Assembly: GCF_030160115.1 (NCBI RefSeq)
Contig: NZ_BSNS01000022.1
Location: forward strand, 1 to 64,000
From: Devosia nitrariae
GTDB taxonomy: Bacteria > Pseudomonadota > Alphaproteobacteria > Rhizobiales > Devosiaceae
DNA: 64,000 nt
Reading direction: 5' to 3'
Below the pieces are notes generated by a model. The model worked only from the letters and a program-made list of their open reading frames with translations. It did not search any database and was not told the origin of the DNA. Position 1 is the stretch's first letter; every line of letters starts with the position of its first letter. Below, in pieces: positions 27,659 through 36,938 of the stretch. The translations under genes were made by a program, and so were the position numbers.

Positions 27659-28978
27659 TTAAACCTTGTTGCGCCGATAGAGCGTGTCGAGCCAGACGGC
27701 AAAGACCAGCACCAGGCCGACGACAATGCTCTGCAGGGGGCTGTCGAGCCCCATCAGCACCATGCCCGACTGCAACGATTGCATGACCACCGCGCCCAGC
27801 ACTGCGCCGGCGATAGTGCCCACACCCCCCGACAGCGACGTGCCGCCGATGACTGCCGCGGCAATGACGTAGAGCTCGTCGAGTGTGCCGAGCGCATTGG
27901 TCGCCGCGTTGAGCCGCGCCGACGAGATCGCCGCGGCAATGGCGCAGAGCGCGCCCATCAGCATGAAGATCTTGACCGTGACCCAGCGCGTGTTGATCCC
28001 CGCCAGCTCAGCCGCTTCCGGATTGCCGCCCATGGCAAAGACGTACCGCCCGAAGCGCGTGCGCGTGGCAATGAAGGTCATGGTCACGGCCACCGCGAGC
28101 GCGAGCAGCACCGGCACGGCGACGCCGTGTGAGATGAAGAGCCCGCCCTCGGGCACGGGAATGCCGTGAGCCTCGGCGAAATTTTCGGCAATGCGTATGG
28201 GCCACGGATAGGAATTGGCGATTGCGATGGCGAGGATCGCGATGCCGCAGCCGATAACGCCGAGGGCGATCTCGGCCCAGACTGGACGCAGCGGAAAGTT
28301 GAAGCGGCGGCGCTGCCGGCGCCCGAGATAGAGCATGGCAAGGATACCGAGGCAGATGATGACGGCGACGACCCAGCTCCAGAAGGCGCCGATGGCGCCG
28401 GACGGCCCCCCGCCCATGAGCTGGAACCGCGAGTCGAGCGGTGCAACAGTGCGTCCCGCCGTGACCCACCAGGCCGCACCCCGCCAGACAAGGTACCCGC
28501 CGAGCGTGACGATGAAGGCCGGCACCTTCAGATAGGCAATGATAAGGCCCTGCATGGCGCCGATGCCGACGCCCATCAAGAGGCCAACGCCCAGCGCCAG
28601 CACCCAGACCGCCGGATGCCCGAAACCGAGCCCCAGCTGCACCGGCAGGATGTCGGTCTGGAAGACCCCCATGACCATGGCGACGAGCCCGAGGATGGAG
28701 CCGACGGACAGGTCGATGTTGCGCGCGACGATGACCAGCACCATTCCGGTCACCATCACCGCGACCGAGGCCGTCTGCACCGAAAGATTCCAGAGATTGC
28801 GCGGCGTGAGGAACAGCCCGCCCGAAAAGATGTTGAAACCGACCCAGATGAAGATCAGGGCCCCGACCATGCCGAGGAGGCGCGTGTCGAGTTCTGTCGC
28901 TGCGAGAAATCGCTTCAATGGGTTCTGCGCCCCCTGGCTCGGATGCGTTGCCCTCAACAGGACGTTCTGCTCGCTCAT
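27659..28978 (-). CDS. xylH: Sugar ABC importer permease, XylH type
   Basis: 439 residues, strongly hydrophobic, with about 11 to 12 membrane segments (first MVGALIFIWVGFNIFSGGLF). The BPD_transp_2 family segment GGNPEAAELAGINTRWVTVK is present, followed by the EAA-like coupling region. It forms the membrane channel for the pentose taken up by XylF. Lies between xylF and xylG. Confidence 0.92.
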   Translation of the reverse strand: MSEQNVLLRATHPSQGAQNPLKRFLAATELDTRLLGMVGALIFIWVGFNIFSGGLFLTPRNLWNLSVQTASVAVMVTGMVLVIVARNIDLSVGSILGLVAMVMGVFQTDILPVQLGLGFGHPAVWVLALGVGLLMGVGIGAMQGLIIAYLKVPAFIVTLGGYLVWRGAAWWVTAGRTVAPLDSRFQLMGGGPSGAIGAFWSWVVAVIICLGILAMLYLGRRQRRRFNFPLRPVWAEIALGVIGCGIAILAIAIANSYPWPIRIAENFAEAHGIPVPEGGLFISHGVAVPVLLALAVAVTMTFIATRTRFGRYVFAMGGNPEAAELAGINTRWVTVKIFMLMGALCAIAAAISSARLNAATNALGTLDELYVIAAAVIGGTSLSGGVGTIAGAVLGAVVMQSLQSGMVLMGLDSPLQSIVVGLVLVFAVWLDTLYRRNKV

Positions 28979-29025
28979 CTGGCTCCCCCGTCACACCCGG
29001 CGTGCGGCATGGCCGCCGCGGGCGC

Positions 29026-29041
29026 CGCGGTAATTACCGCG
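29026..29041 (-). terminator. Intercistronic hairpin between xylF and xylH
   Basis: CGCGGTAATTACCGCG is a perfect palindrome that can form a six-pair stem with an AATT loop, 38 bases after the xylF stop. Such hairpins after binding-protein genes often protect the upstream message or reduce read-through. There is no T run, so it is not a classical full terminator. Confidence 0.5.
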
Positions 29042-29079
29042 ACACCCTCTCGGGACGTGACTATACGCTCAAAAACAGA

Positions 29080-30123
29080 TCAATCGCAGGCAGCGACGCT
29101 GCCTGCCGCCACACCCTGGCAGACCACGTCCGCGGAAACCCAGCCGGCATCGATGACGACATCGAGGTTGTCCTTGGTGATCGGCACGGGCGCCAGCAGC
29201 ACCGCGTTCATCTCGACGCCGTTGGGACCGTCCGAGAACCTGTTCGCGCCTTCGACCGCATCGAGCGCCGTGCCCTCTGCCAGCACGATGGCAATCTCCG
29301 CCGCCTTCTTGCCGAGCTCGCGCGCGTCCTTCCAGACCGAGACGGTCTGCGTGCCGAGCGCGATGCGGTTGAGTGCGGCGTGATCGCCGTCCTGACCCGA
29401 GACCGGCACCGATCCGGCAAGGCCCTGGGCCGCGAGCGCCGCAATGGCGCCGCCCGCCGTGCCGTCATTGGATGCAACCACCGCGTCGACCTCGTTGTTG
29501 TTGGCCGTCAGGAACTGCTCCATATTGGCTTGGGCCACTTCCGGGTTCCAGTTGTCGGTATAGGCTTCGCCCACATTGACGATGGCGCCGGAATCGATGG
29601 CCTCCTGCAGGACCTCCATCTGACCCTCGAAGAGGAAGTCGGCATTGGGATCGGCAGAGTTGCCCTTGATGAAGACGTAGTTGCCTTCCGGCTGCACCTC
29701 GAACACCCCTTGCGCCTGCATGCGCCCGACTTCCTTGTTGTCGAAGGTCAGGTAAAAGGCATCGGGATTTTCGATGAGGCGGTCATAGCCGACCACCGGA
29801 ATGCCCTCGGCGACGGCCGAAGCCACGGCCGGGCCGATGGCGTCGCTGTCCTGGGCAAGGACGATGAGCGCATCGGCGCCTTGGGCGATGAGACTCTCGA
29901 TGTCGGTCAGTTGCTTGGACGCGGAAGACTGGGCGTCGGCTGAAATATAGCGGACCCCGCTCTCCTCAAGCACGGCCTTGATCGCCGCCTCGTCCGTCTT
30001 CCAGCGCTCTTCCTGGAAGTTGTTCCAGGAGACGCCCACGACCACCTCGTCCTGCCCCACGGCACTCCCGGCCACGCCGAACATCGCGGTCGTGCACAGC
30101 AGGACCGTCATGATATGTTTCAT
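29080..30123 (-). CDS. xylF: D-xylose-type periplasmic sugar-binding protein
   Basis: 347 residues. Signal peptide MKHIMTVLLCTTAMFGVAGSA, then a two-domain periplasmic binding fold. Segments VGVSWNNFQEERWKTDEAAI, VASNDGTAGGAIAALAAQG and PVSGQDGDHAALNRIALGTQ closely match XylF of the D-xylose importer. First gene of the importer operon, with a divergent ROK regulator upstream, so xylose (or a related pentose) induction is likely. Confidence 0.9.
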   Translation of the reverse strand: MKHIMTVLLCTTAMFGVAGSAVGQDEVVVGVSWNNFQEERWKTDEAAIKAVLEESGVRYISADAQSSASKQLTDIESLIAQGADALIVLAQDSDAIGPAVASAVAEGIPVVGYDRLIENPDAFYLTFDNKEVGRMQAQGVFEVQPEGNYVFIKGNSADPNADFLFEGQMEVLQEAIDSGAIVNVGEAYTDNWNPEVAQANMEQFLTANNNEVDAVVASNDGTAGGAIAALAAQGLAGSVPVSGQDGDHAALNRIALGTQTVSVWKDARELGKKAAEIAIVLAEGTALDAVEGANRFSDGPNGVEMNAVLLAPVPITKDNLDVVIDAGWVSADVVCQGVAAGSVAACD

Positions 30124-30201
30124 CTTTTCCTCCCAGTGGGCCCAATCGCCCGATTTGCGCCGCTCGCCCGCTTCAGGGCAAGCATCATCGCGCGAGCATT
30201 A

Positions 30202-30271
30202 TTTTCGATGCTCGAAAAAAGAACTGGCATGGTGCTCGACCACTGTCAACGCCAATTTCGAAGCTCGAAAT
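30202..30271. promoter_or_regulatory. Paired operators for the ROK regulator
   Basis: Two near-identical palindromes lie between xylF and the ROK gene: TTTTCGATGCTCGAAAA (30202-30218) and ATTTCGAAGCTCGAAAT (30255-30271). Arms TTTCGA/TCGAAA are split by three bases. Centres are 53 bases apart, about five helical turns, so they lie on one face of the DNA. This suggests cooperative or looping repression of the xylF promoter. Confidence 0.75.
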
Positions 30272-30301
30272 AAATGTCGTCGTCCTGTAGGGTGGAGACC
30301 G

Positions 30302-31561
30302 TTGAATCACCTCTACCGGTGCCAGCCTTTGACTCGTGTGGTAAGCGACAGCGACAGCGTACGGCGGCAAAACCGCGCTCTCGTGCTGTCCACCCTGCGC
30401 CGGCAGGGCCCGCTGGCGCGCACTAATCTGGCCGCAGAGACCGGGCTCAGCCATGCCTCGATCACCGCCATAGGCCAGGACATGCTGGCGCAAGGAATCC
30501 TTGCCGAGATGCGCGACGAGCCCGACCCCGCTCGCCTGCGCGGACGCCCCGCCGTACGCGTCGGCTTCAACAGGACCGCCGGCTGTGTGGCGCTCGTCGA
30601 GCTCGAGGTCAACCGCGCCCAGTTCTCCCTTGTCGATTATGGCGGGACGCTCATCGACCGTTTCGAGCTTGCCGTCGCCCCGGACGAATTCAAGCGTACG
30701 ACACCGGCCGAGTTTCTCGTTCGCCACCTTACCCTGTTCCGGGAGCGCAACCGCAGGGAAATGAAGGCGCTGCTGTACATCGCCGTTTCGGTACAGGGCA
30801 TCCTCGATCGCGACGGGCGGCACCTGAGATGGTCGCCCATCGTCCACATGGCCGACAGACCCTTCGCCGACGATATCGCGCAAGCCTTCGGAGTGCCGGT
30901 ATCCCTGCATAAGCGCGGCCGGCTTCTCGCCGAGGGATCACGCTGGCTCGACCCGAAGCTGCAAGATGCGAGCGTTGCAACCGTGTTCGTCGGCTCGACC
31001 GTCGCCATGGGCCTGACCTTCCGCGGCGACGCGGTCGGGCGCGGCAACGGAGGCGCCACCGAGTTCGGCCACATGATCCACCTGCCCGGTGGTGCGCTCT
31101 GCCGTTGCGGCGCGCGCGGATGCATCGAAGCCTATGCCGCCGACTATGCCGTCCTCCGCACCGCCTATTCGGTACCCGAGACGGCGCCACCCGCCGCATC
31201 GGTCCCCGCCAGCCAATACGAGGGACTGATCGCGCGCGCTGAAGCCGGCGACCGCGCCACACTGCACGCGTTCAATCTTGCTGGTCGGGCGATCGGCTAT
31301 GGGCTGAGCCGGGTCATCTCGCTGGTCGATGCCACGCACGTCCGCATCCTCGGCCCCGGCGCGCGCGCATATCACCTGATGCGCGCCGAGATCGAAACCG
31401 CGCTTTCCGCCTCCCTGGTGGGCCGGGTCGCCGGCCTCCCCGAGGTCGTCGCCCAGGTCGATGAGAAGGAGGCGGTCTTTCGCGGGCTGATGATGAAGAT
31501 CCTGCAGCAACTCGACGAAGAGCACTTCGCATTCCTGCCGCATGCCGCCGCTACTGCTTGA
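30302..31561 (+). CDS. xylR: ROK-family transcriptional regulator, XylR-like
   Basis: About 419 residues. An N-terminal winged HTH (VRRQNRALVLSTLRRQGPLA, then TNLAAETGLSHASITAIGQD) is followed by GRPAVRVGF and a ROK sugar-kinase-like fold with the zinc motif CRCGARGCIEAY. ROK regulators of this kind repress sugar import genes until the sugar binds. Start is uncertain: TTG at 30302 follows GGTGGAG closely, and GTG at 30338 is an alternative. Divergent from xylF across two operators. Confidence 0.88.
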   Translation: MNHLYRCQPLTRVVSDSDSVRRQNRALVLSTLRRQGPLARTNLAAETGLSHASITAIGQDMLAQGILAEMRDEPDPARLRGRPAVRVGFNRTAGCVALVELEVNRAQFSLVDYGGTLIDRFELAVAPDEFKRTTPAEFLVRHLTLFRERNRREMKALLYIAVSVQGILDRDGRHLRWSPIVHMADRPFADDIAQAFGVPVSLHKRGRLLAEGSRWLDPKLQDASVATVFVGSTVAMGLTFRGDAVGRGNGGATEFGHMIHLPGGALCRCGARGCIEAYAADYAVLRTAYSVPETAPPAASVPASQYEGLIARAEAGDRATLHAFNLAGRAIGYGLSRVISLVDATHVRILGPGARAYHLMRAEIETALSASLVGRVAGLPEVVAQVDEKEAVFRGLMMKILQQLDEEHFAFLPHAAATA

Positions 31562-31596
31562 AGCGGATCGATCGGCATGCCAACACTCAAATTCTC

Positions 31597-32049
31597 ATGA
31601 CCGATCCAGCCGAAATCCTGATTTTCGACGTCCCCGTATTCTCCACCCTCTGCAACGCCGCCTTCGGGTTGCGCCGGAACGTATTCGTCCTCGAGCAGAA
31701 GGTGCCTGAGGATGAGGAGCACGATGCCGACGACCTGACCGCAACCCATTTCGTTGCCGTTGCCGCCGGCGAGGTGGTCGGCACGCTGCGCGTCGTCTTC
31801 AAGCCCGAACATGCCAAGATCGGTCGCGTCGCCGTCGACCGGGACTGGCGCAGACGCGGCATTGCACGCAGGTTGATGCTCGCTGCCATGGACCATTGCC
31901 GCGCCAGGGGCGAGGATCGCTTCTACCTTACCGCGCAGACCGACAAGCTCGGCTTTTATGAAAAGCTCGGCTTTACCGCCTTCGGCGAGCAGTTCATGGA
32001 CGCCGGCATGCCGCATCTGGCTATGCGCACCTATACGCAAAGCGCTTGA
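31597..32049 (+). CDS. GNAT-family N-acetyltransferase
   Basis: 150 residues. The acetyl-CoA binding motif is in IGRVAVDRDWRRRGIARRLM (R-x-x-G-x-G/A type), with FYEKLGFTAFGEQFMDAGMP at the end, typical of the ElaA/GNAT group. ATG at 31597 has no strong ribosome site; a TTG at 31558 overlapping the ROK stop is an alternative. Substrate unknown. Confidence 0.85.
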   Translation: MTDPAEILIFDVPVFSTLCNAAFGLRRNVFVLEQKVPEDEEHDADDLTATHFVAVAAGEVVGTLRVVFKPEHAKIGRVAVDRDWRRRGIARRLMLAAMDHCRARGEDRFYLTAQTDKLGFYEKLGFTAFGEQFMDAGMPHLAMRTYTQSA

Positions 32050-32185
32050 TCGGATTAACCGTTTAGCAACCCGTTAACCGCACGGGCATCGCCGGCGTGC
32101 ACAGCCCTCAAGGCTTCGATAAGGTATCCGACGATCCGGGTTGCGCGCCGCGCCGCCCGCTCCAACGATACCGCCGGGGAGGCGG

Positions 32186-32216
32186 AAGGGCCGGTGCCGA
32201 CAGGCGCCGGCCTTTT
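32186..32216 (+). terminator. Strong GC hairpin followed by TTTT
   Basis: AAGGGCCGGTGCC, loop GACA, GGCGCCGGCCTTTT: about ten pairs with one G-T and a short U run. It lies 137 bases after the GNAT stop and 163 bases before the first PRC-barrel gene, so it may end the GNAT message or a short independent RNA from the 32050-32216 interval. The rest of the 32050-32378 gap holds no gene that I can support. Confidence 0.6.
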
Positions 32217-32378
32217 ATGTTGTCGTGGCAGCGCGTTCCCGGCTCCGATCGGGCAACATCGCTTGGGGAACATCTACGCCGTTCTGGCGTTGACGATGCA
32301 CGACAGACCGCACGGCACTCCACCGGCAAGCGTTGCGCCGCGCGGCCCTGTCCAGGCACTGAACCAACGGAGTCTACA

Positions 32379-33092
32379 ATGATCCGCACCCTTTTGACCA
32401 CCACCGCGCTCGCGGCGCTCATGGGCACGGCCGTGATCGCGCAGGATGCCCCGGCAACCCCCGAGGCACCGGCGACCGACGCACCCGCGACCGAGGCCCC
32501 GGCAACCGACGCACCCGCAACCGATGCTCCCGCTACCGATGCTCCGGCTACGGATGCCCCGGCTACTGATGCTCCCGCTACCGATGCTGCGCCAGCCGAA
32601 GAGCCGGCTGCTCCTGCCGGTGAAGTGACTGAAGGCGAGGAAGTCGACACCGGCGCCGCCGAGACCACCGAGGTCGACGAACCTTGGGATATCTCGGAAG
32701 GTTATACCGCTGCCGATAGCGACAACCTGGCAACCGAACTGATCGGTCAGCCCGTCTATTCCTCCTCGGGCGAAGATGCCGAGAACATCGGCAATGTCAG
32801 CGACCTGGTCTTTTCCGAGAACGGTCAGATCGAGGCGGTGATCATCGGTGTGGGTGGTTTCCTCGGCATCGGCGAAAAGCGGGTCGCGGCTGATTTCAGC
32901 GCGCTCGAGTTCACCGTCGCCGCCGACAACACCGAACGCTGGGTTCTTCCGACCACCTCCGAGGCTCTCGAGGCGGCCCCCGAATTCGTGTGGGCCGAGG
33001 ACGAACCGGTCGATCCCGCGCTCCCGGCCGACGGCATGGCACCGGCTGCGCCGGCCGATGGGGCGGCACCCGCCGCTCCGGCCACGCAGTAA
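32379..33092 (+). CDS. Secreted PRC-barrel protein with ATDAP tandem repeats
   Basis: 237 residues. Signal peptide MIRTLLTTTALAALMGTAVIAQ, then about 50 residues of near-perfect APATD repeats, an acidic stretch, and a PRC-barrel domain (about 110-195: GQPVYSSSGEDAENIGNVSD, IEAVIIGVGGFLGIGEKRVA). The tail repeats APADGA. The repeat DNA is nearly identical unit to unit. ATG at 32379 has GGAG at 6 bases. Periplasmic or surface role unknown. A second PRC-barrel gene follows after 99 bases. Confidence 0.85.
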   Translation: MIRTLLTTTALAALMGTAVIAQDAPATPEAPATDAPATEAPATDAPATDAPATDAPATDAPATDAPATDAAPAEEPAAPAGEVTEGEEVDTGAAETTEVDEPWDISEGYTAADSDNLATELIGQPVYSSSGEDAENIGNVSDLVFSENGQIEAVIIGVGGFLGIGEKRVAADFSALEFTVAADNTERWVLPTTSEALEAAPEFVWAEDEPVDPALPADGMAPAAPADGAAPAAPATQ

Positions 33093-33191
33093 TAGCCCAG
33101 TCCGACCGGTTCGTCCGGTACGGATGCAGCGCGCACAAATGGTGCCATCCGGCTGCCCAATGGGCAGCCGGATGCTTGTCGAGAGGTGAGT

Positions 33192-33662
33192 ATGACCCCA
33201 AGAATTCTCTGTGCCTTGGCCTTGTTGGCGGCAATCTCTTCGTCGCCCGCTGCCCAGGAAGCTCCGCTGCCGTCCGCACCGCGTTCGGGTGAAACAAGCG
33301 AGCTGGAGGCGGTGGGCCTGACGCCCCCCACGATCCTGTCGGAAGGTCACACCATGGCCTCGGGCGAAATCCTGGCGCTCGATTTCTTCGGCCGCAGCAT
33401 CTTTGCCAGCGACGCCGAAAACGCCGAGATGATCGGCACCGTCGAGGATCTGGTGATCGCGCCGTCCGGCACGGTATCGAGCGTCATCCTCGACGTCGGC
33501 AGCTTCCTCGATACCCCCGGCAAGAGCATCGCTGTCGACTTCCAGGCGCTCGTGCCTGTGCCCAGGACCGACGGGGAGACGCGCTGGGTGCTCGAGACGA
33601 CACGGGAGGCGCTCACGCTTGCCCCCGTCTTCCGCCGGCCCGACGAAGCCGCAGCGAACTGA
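33192..33662 (+). CDS. Secreted PRC-barrel protein
   Basis: 156 residues. Signal peptide MTPRILCALALLAAISSSPAA, then one PRC-barrel domain (FGRSIFASDAENAEMIGTVE, SVILDVGSFLDTPGKSIAVD). The core aligns with that of the preceding protein, so the pair arose by duplication, without the ATDAP repeats. ATG at 33192 has GAGAGG at 5 bases. Function unknown. Confidence 0.82.
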   Translation: MTPRILCALALLAAISSSPAAQEAPLPSAPRSGETSELEAVGLTPPTILSEGHTMASGEILALDFFGRSIFASDAENAEMIGTVEDLVIAPSGTVSSVILDVGSFLDTPGKSIAVDFQALVPVPRTDGETRWVLETTREALTLAPVFRRPDEAAAN

Positions 33663-33681
33663 CCAGACGGCCCTCGATGTT

Positions 33682-33758
33682 AGAGCCCCGTTCTGACTGA
33701 ATCAGAACGAGAGCCTCTGAATTATTGATCGCGTATTTCGAACGGCAAACCGCTCTAG
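33682..33758. repeat. Mosaic palindromic element (TAGAGC...GCTCTA), copy at 33.7 kb
   Basis: Bounded by TAGAGC (33682) and GCTCTA (33753). It contains an 8-pair hairpin CGTTCTGActgaaTCAGAACG (33690-33710) and the segment GATCGCGTATTTCGAACGGC, whose reverse complement resembles GGTTCGAAAGCGCGATA in the 45.7 kb copy. Lies between convergent genes. Confidence 0.7.
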
Positions 33759-34165
33759 CGACGCAGGCGCAGCCGGCCGATCTCGTCGTATTCGGATTGC
33801 TCGGTCTTGGCCTCTTCGGCCGCCTCGCGCACATGTTCGCGCTGGTCGAGCAGTTCGACCTTCTTCAGCTCCTCGATGGCCTCGGCCAATGCGTCCTGGG
33901 CGCTTTCCAGCTTCTCACGCATGTCATGGGCTGACGCCAGCAGGTTATCGCGGCGTTGGGAGGCTGCCTTGGCAAAAGTCGAGTAGGCAAAATGGGCCAC
34001 GTCGGAGATGCCGGTCCGCTGATGCTCGATCTCGATCTGCTGGTCGAGCTCTGCGGCCATCCGCTCGAAGTCGGCGACCATCATCTCGATCTGCGTGACC
34101 TGGCGGCGCTTCTCGTCGACCTGGAATTTCTTGAGCCTGATCAGGCTCTCGCTGCGCGACTTCAC
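33755..34165 (-). CDS. fliJ: Flagellar export protein FliJ
   Basis: 136 residues, almost wholly helical and charged, of FliJ size: SLIRLKKFQVDEKRRQVTQI is the typical opening. FliJ is the stalk that links the export ATPase to FlhA. GTG start at 34165 with AGGGAG at 8 bases. It follows fliI by 57 bases on the same strand. The mosaic repeat at 33682-33758 overlaps its last codons. Confidence 0.85.
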   Translation of the reverse strand: MKSRSESLIRLKKFQVDEKRRQVTQIEMMVADFERMAAELDQQIEIEHQRTGISDVAHFAYSTFAKAASQRRDNLLASAHDMREKLESAQDALAEAIEELKKVELLDQREHVREAAEEAKTEQSEYDEIGRLRLRR

Positions 34166-34222
34166 GACCTGTACTCCCTACACATCAAGTCAAACCCGGG
34201 ACGCCTGCACCGCGGCGCCCCA

Positions 34223-35554
34223 TCAGACCTGCGCGTCCGCCGGCTCGGTGACGATCGCCTCGAGCATCGCATGGCTCTCGGCTATCGTCGTCGTCTCTTC
34301 CCGCTCCTGGCCCAGAAAGGCCTCGAATGCCGGGTAGAGGGCGATCGCGCGGTCCACCTTCGGATCTGACCCTTTCCGGTAAGCCCCAAGCCGGATCAGC
34401 TCCTCCATGTCGGCAAACACCGACATGAACTCGCGCGCCCTGGCCAGGACCGGCCGCATGTGCGGTGGCACGCAGCCAGGCATGGTGCGCGAAATGGACC
34501 GGAGCACGTTGACGGCCGGGTAGCGACCCCGTTCGGCAATGGCGCGCTCCATCACGATGTGCCCGTCGAGAATACCGCGCACGGCATCCGCTATGGGCTC
34601 ATTGTGATCATCACCTTCCACCAAAACGGTAAACAAGCCGGTAACGGAACCGGTAGACTGCGTTCCAGGGCCGGCACGTTCGAGCAGGCGCGGCAATTCG
34701 GTAAAGACTGTCGGCGGATACCCCTTGGCCGTCGGCGGTTCGCCGATGGCAAGACCGATCTCGCGCTGGGCCATGGCAAAGCGGGTGAGACTGTCCATCA
34801 TGCACAGAACCCGTTGCCCCCGGTCGCGGAAATATTCGGAAAGCGTCAGGGTCAGATAGGCCGCCTGGCGGCGCATCAGCGCCGCTTCATCGGACGTGGC
34901 GACGATGACCACGGCCCGCTTCAGCCCCTCCTCGCCCAGATATTCCTGTACGAACTCCTGCACTTCGCGCCCGCGCTCGCCGATGAGCCCGATCACCGCC
35001 ACGTCGACATCGGTATTGCGCGCCAGCATCGACATCAGCACGGACTTGCCGACGCCCGAGCCCGCGAAAATCCCCATGCGCTGCCCTTCGCAGACGGTCG
35101 TGAAGGTGTTGAGCGCGCGCACGCCGAGGTCGACCGGATCCCCGACCCGCATGCGATCGTGCGCGGCAAGCGGGTCGGCGCGCAGGACATATGCCATTGA
35201 GCCGCCCGGCAGCGGCCCTTTGCCGTCGATGGGCTCGCCATTGGCATCGATCACCCGGCCGAGCCAGCCTTCGGAAGGGTAGACCTCACCGGCATGCCTT
35301 TGGAACACCGCCTTGCAACCAAGCCGGACCCCCGAGAGCTGACCAAAGGGCAGGCAGAGTGCATGTCCGTCTCGGAACCCAATGATCTCGCAGGCAAGCA
35401 TCCAGCCGCTCGAGGTCTCGACCAGGACCCGCCCGCCGACCTTGAGCTCGCGCACGGGCCCGACGATCTCGATGAGCAGGCCCTGCACCGACTTGACGCG
35501 CCCGAACACCTCGACGTCGTCAATGGCCTCTATCGCAGAGATAAGGGCTTTCAT
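34223..35554 (-). CDS. fliI: Flagellar export ATPase FliI
   Basis: 443 residues, F1-beta-like. Walker A FAGSGVGKSVLMS (about 168), IGLIGERGREVQEF, Walker B RVLCMMDSLTRFAMAQREIG and the FliI/YscN pattern PPTAKGYPPTVFTELPRLLE. ATG at 35554 (MKALISAIEA) gives the usual length; the frame extends to 35731 without support. Forms a unit with fliJ and diverges from ctrA, an arrangement common in Hyphomicrobiales. Confidence 0.95.
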   Translation of the reverse strand: MKALISAIEAIDDVEVFGRVKSVQGLLIEIVGPVRELKVGGRVLVETSSGWMLACEIIGFRDGHALCLPFGQLSGVRLGCKAVFQRHAGEVYPSEGWLGRVIDANGEPIDGKGPLPGGSMAYVLRADPLAAHDRMRVGDPVDLGVRALNTFTTVCEGQRMGIFAGSGVGKSVLMSMLARNTDVDVAVIGLIGERGREVQEFVQEYLGEEGLKRAVVIVATSDEAALMRRQAAYLTLTLSEYFRDRGQRVLCMMDSLTRFAMAQREIGLAIGEPPTAKGYPPTVFTELPRLLERAGPGTQSTGSVTGLFTVLVEGDDHNEPIADAVRGILDGHIVMERAIAERGRYPAVNVLRSISRTMPGCVPPHMRPVLARAREFMSVFADMEELIRLGAYRKGSDPKVDRAIALYPAFEAFLGQEREETTTIAESHAMLEAIVTEPADAQV

Positions 35555-35646
35555 GGGCGTATCCGCTCCAGGCAGGCGATTGGAACGGGCCGCCGACCGC
35601 TCCGTTCGCGAATCGAAAAATTGCGAATCACTTCGGTAACCGAACG

Positions 35647-35880
35647 TTAAGGCAAAAAGGGTTAATGGCAGATTTGGCGATATTCCAGCCGCTGGTAACC
35701 GTCGGCCGCGCCATTTCCGATCCAGCCACAATTGCTTGAGTCCAGAGAGTCGGTTAACCCTGTCTCTTAAACTATTTTCTTAAGAAAGTTCAGCCGGTGA
35801 AGCTGTTTGATATCAGTGGCTTAGACTTAATTGAGGTTACCGACGATTGCGTATTGCGGATCAGAATTAAACTTTGTTAA
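35647..35880. promoter_or_regulatory. TTAA-rich region between fliI and ctrA
   Basis: The 434-base divergent gap holds seven TTAA half-sites: 35647, 35662, 35754, 35767, 35780, 35827 and 35867/35877. Spacings are nine bases between the 35754, 35767 and 35780 sites and six between 35867 and 35877, where the last reads TTAAC. CtrA boxes normally have seven. ctrA autoregulation is known in related bacteria, so these are candidate sites, not exact matches. Confidence 0.45.
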
Positions 35881-35988
35881 CTATTTGGGCTTAGGGTTCA
35901 GTCATACCCAGTAGGGTTGGATCGAGGCGGCGTCCCGGATGCCCCGCCTCGCAAGTTCCAGCAGGAACGGTTTGGCAAGGGGAAAATA

Positions 35989-36690
<702 letters not shown>

Positions 36691-36719
36691 CCGCCGCCTC
36701 TTCCTGTCGACCTACACGA

Positions 36720-36749
36720 AGCCCCGTGCGACCACCGCATGGGGCTTTT
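36720..36749 (+). terminator. Rho-independent terminator of ctrA
   Basis: AGCCCCGTGCG, loop ACCAC, CGCATGGGGCT then TTTG. The stem has ten pairs with one mismatch and starts 29 bases after the ctrA stop. Confidence 0.8.
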
Positions 36750-36756
36750 GCTATGG

Positions 36757-36856
36757 GCGGGATCCAAAAGAGCCTGTCCCGGACTTGATACGGTAGGGGA
36801 ACCGGTTTTTCGCGAAAATCCCGCGACGACTGAGAGTGAGCGAAAAAAGTGCGGGC
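36757..36856. repeat. Mosaic palindromic element, copy at 36.8 kb
   Basis: Contains CCTGTCCCGGACTTGAT (shared with the 45.7 kb copy, one base different), CGGTTTTTCGCGAAAA (shared with the 47.8 kb copy) and GCGAAAAAAGTGCGGG near the end. No gene overlaps it. It fills most of the ctrA to hydrolase gap. Confidence 0.65.
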
Positions 36857-36938
36857 AAATGTCGAAACGGCCGACCGCCGCTCGTTGCGAAGGCGAGATG
36901 CGGGCGGGTCAGCCTGCACGTAACCGAGGAGACAAACG

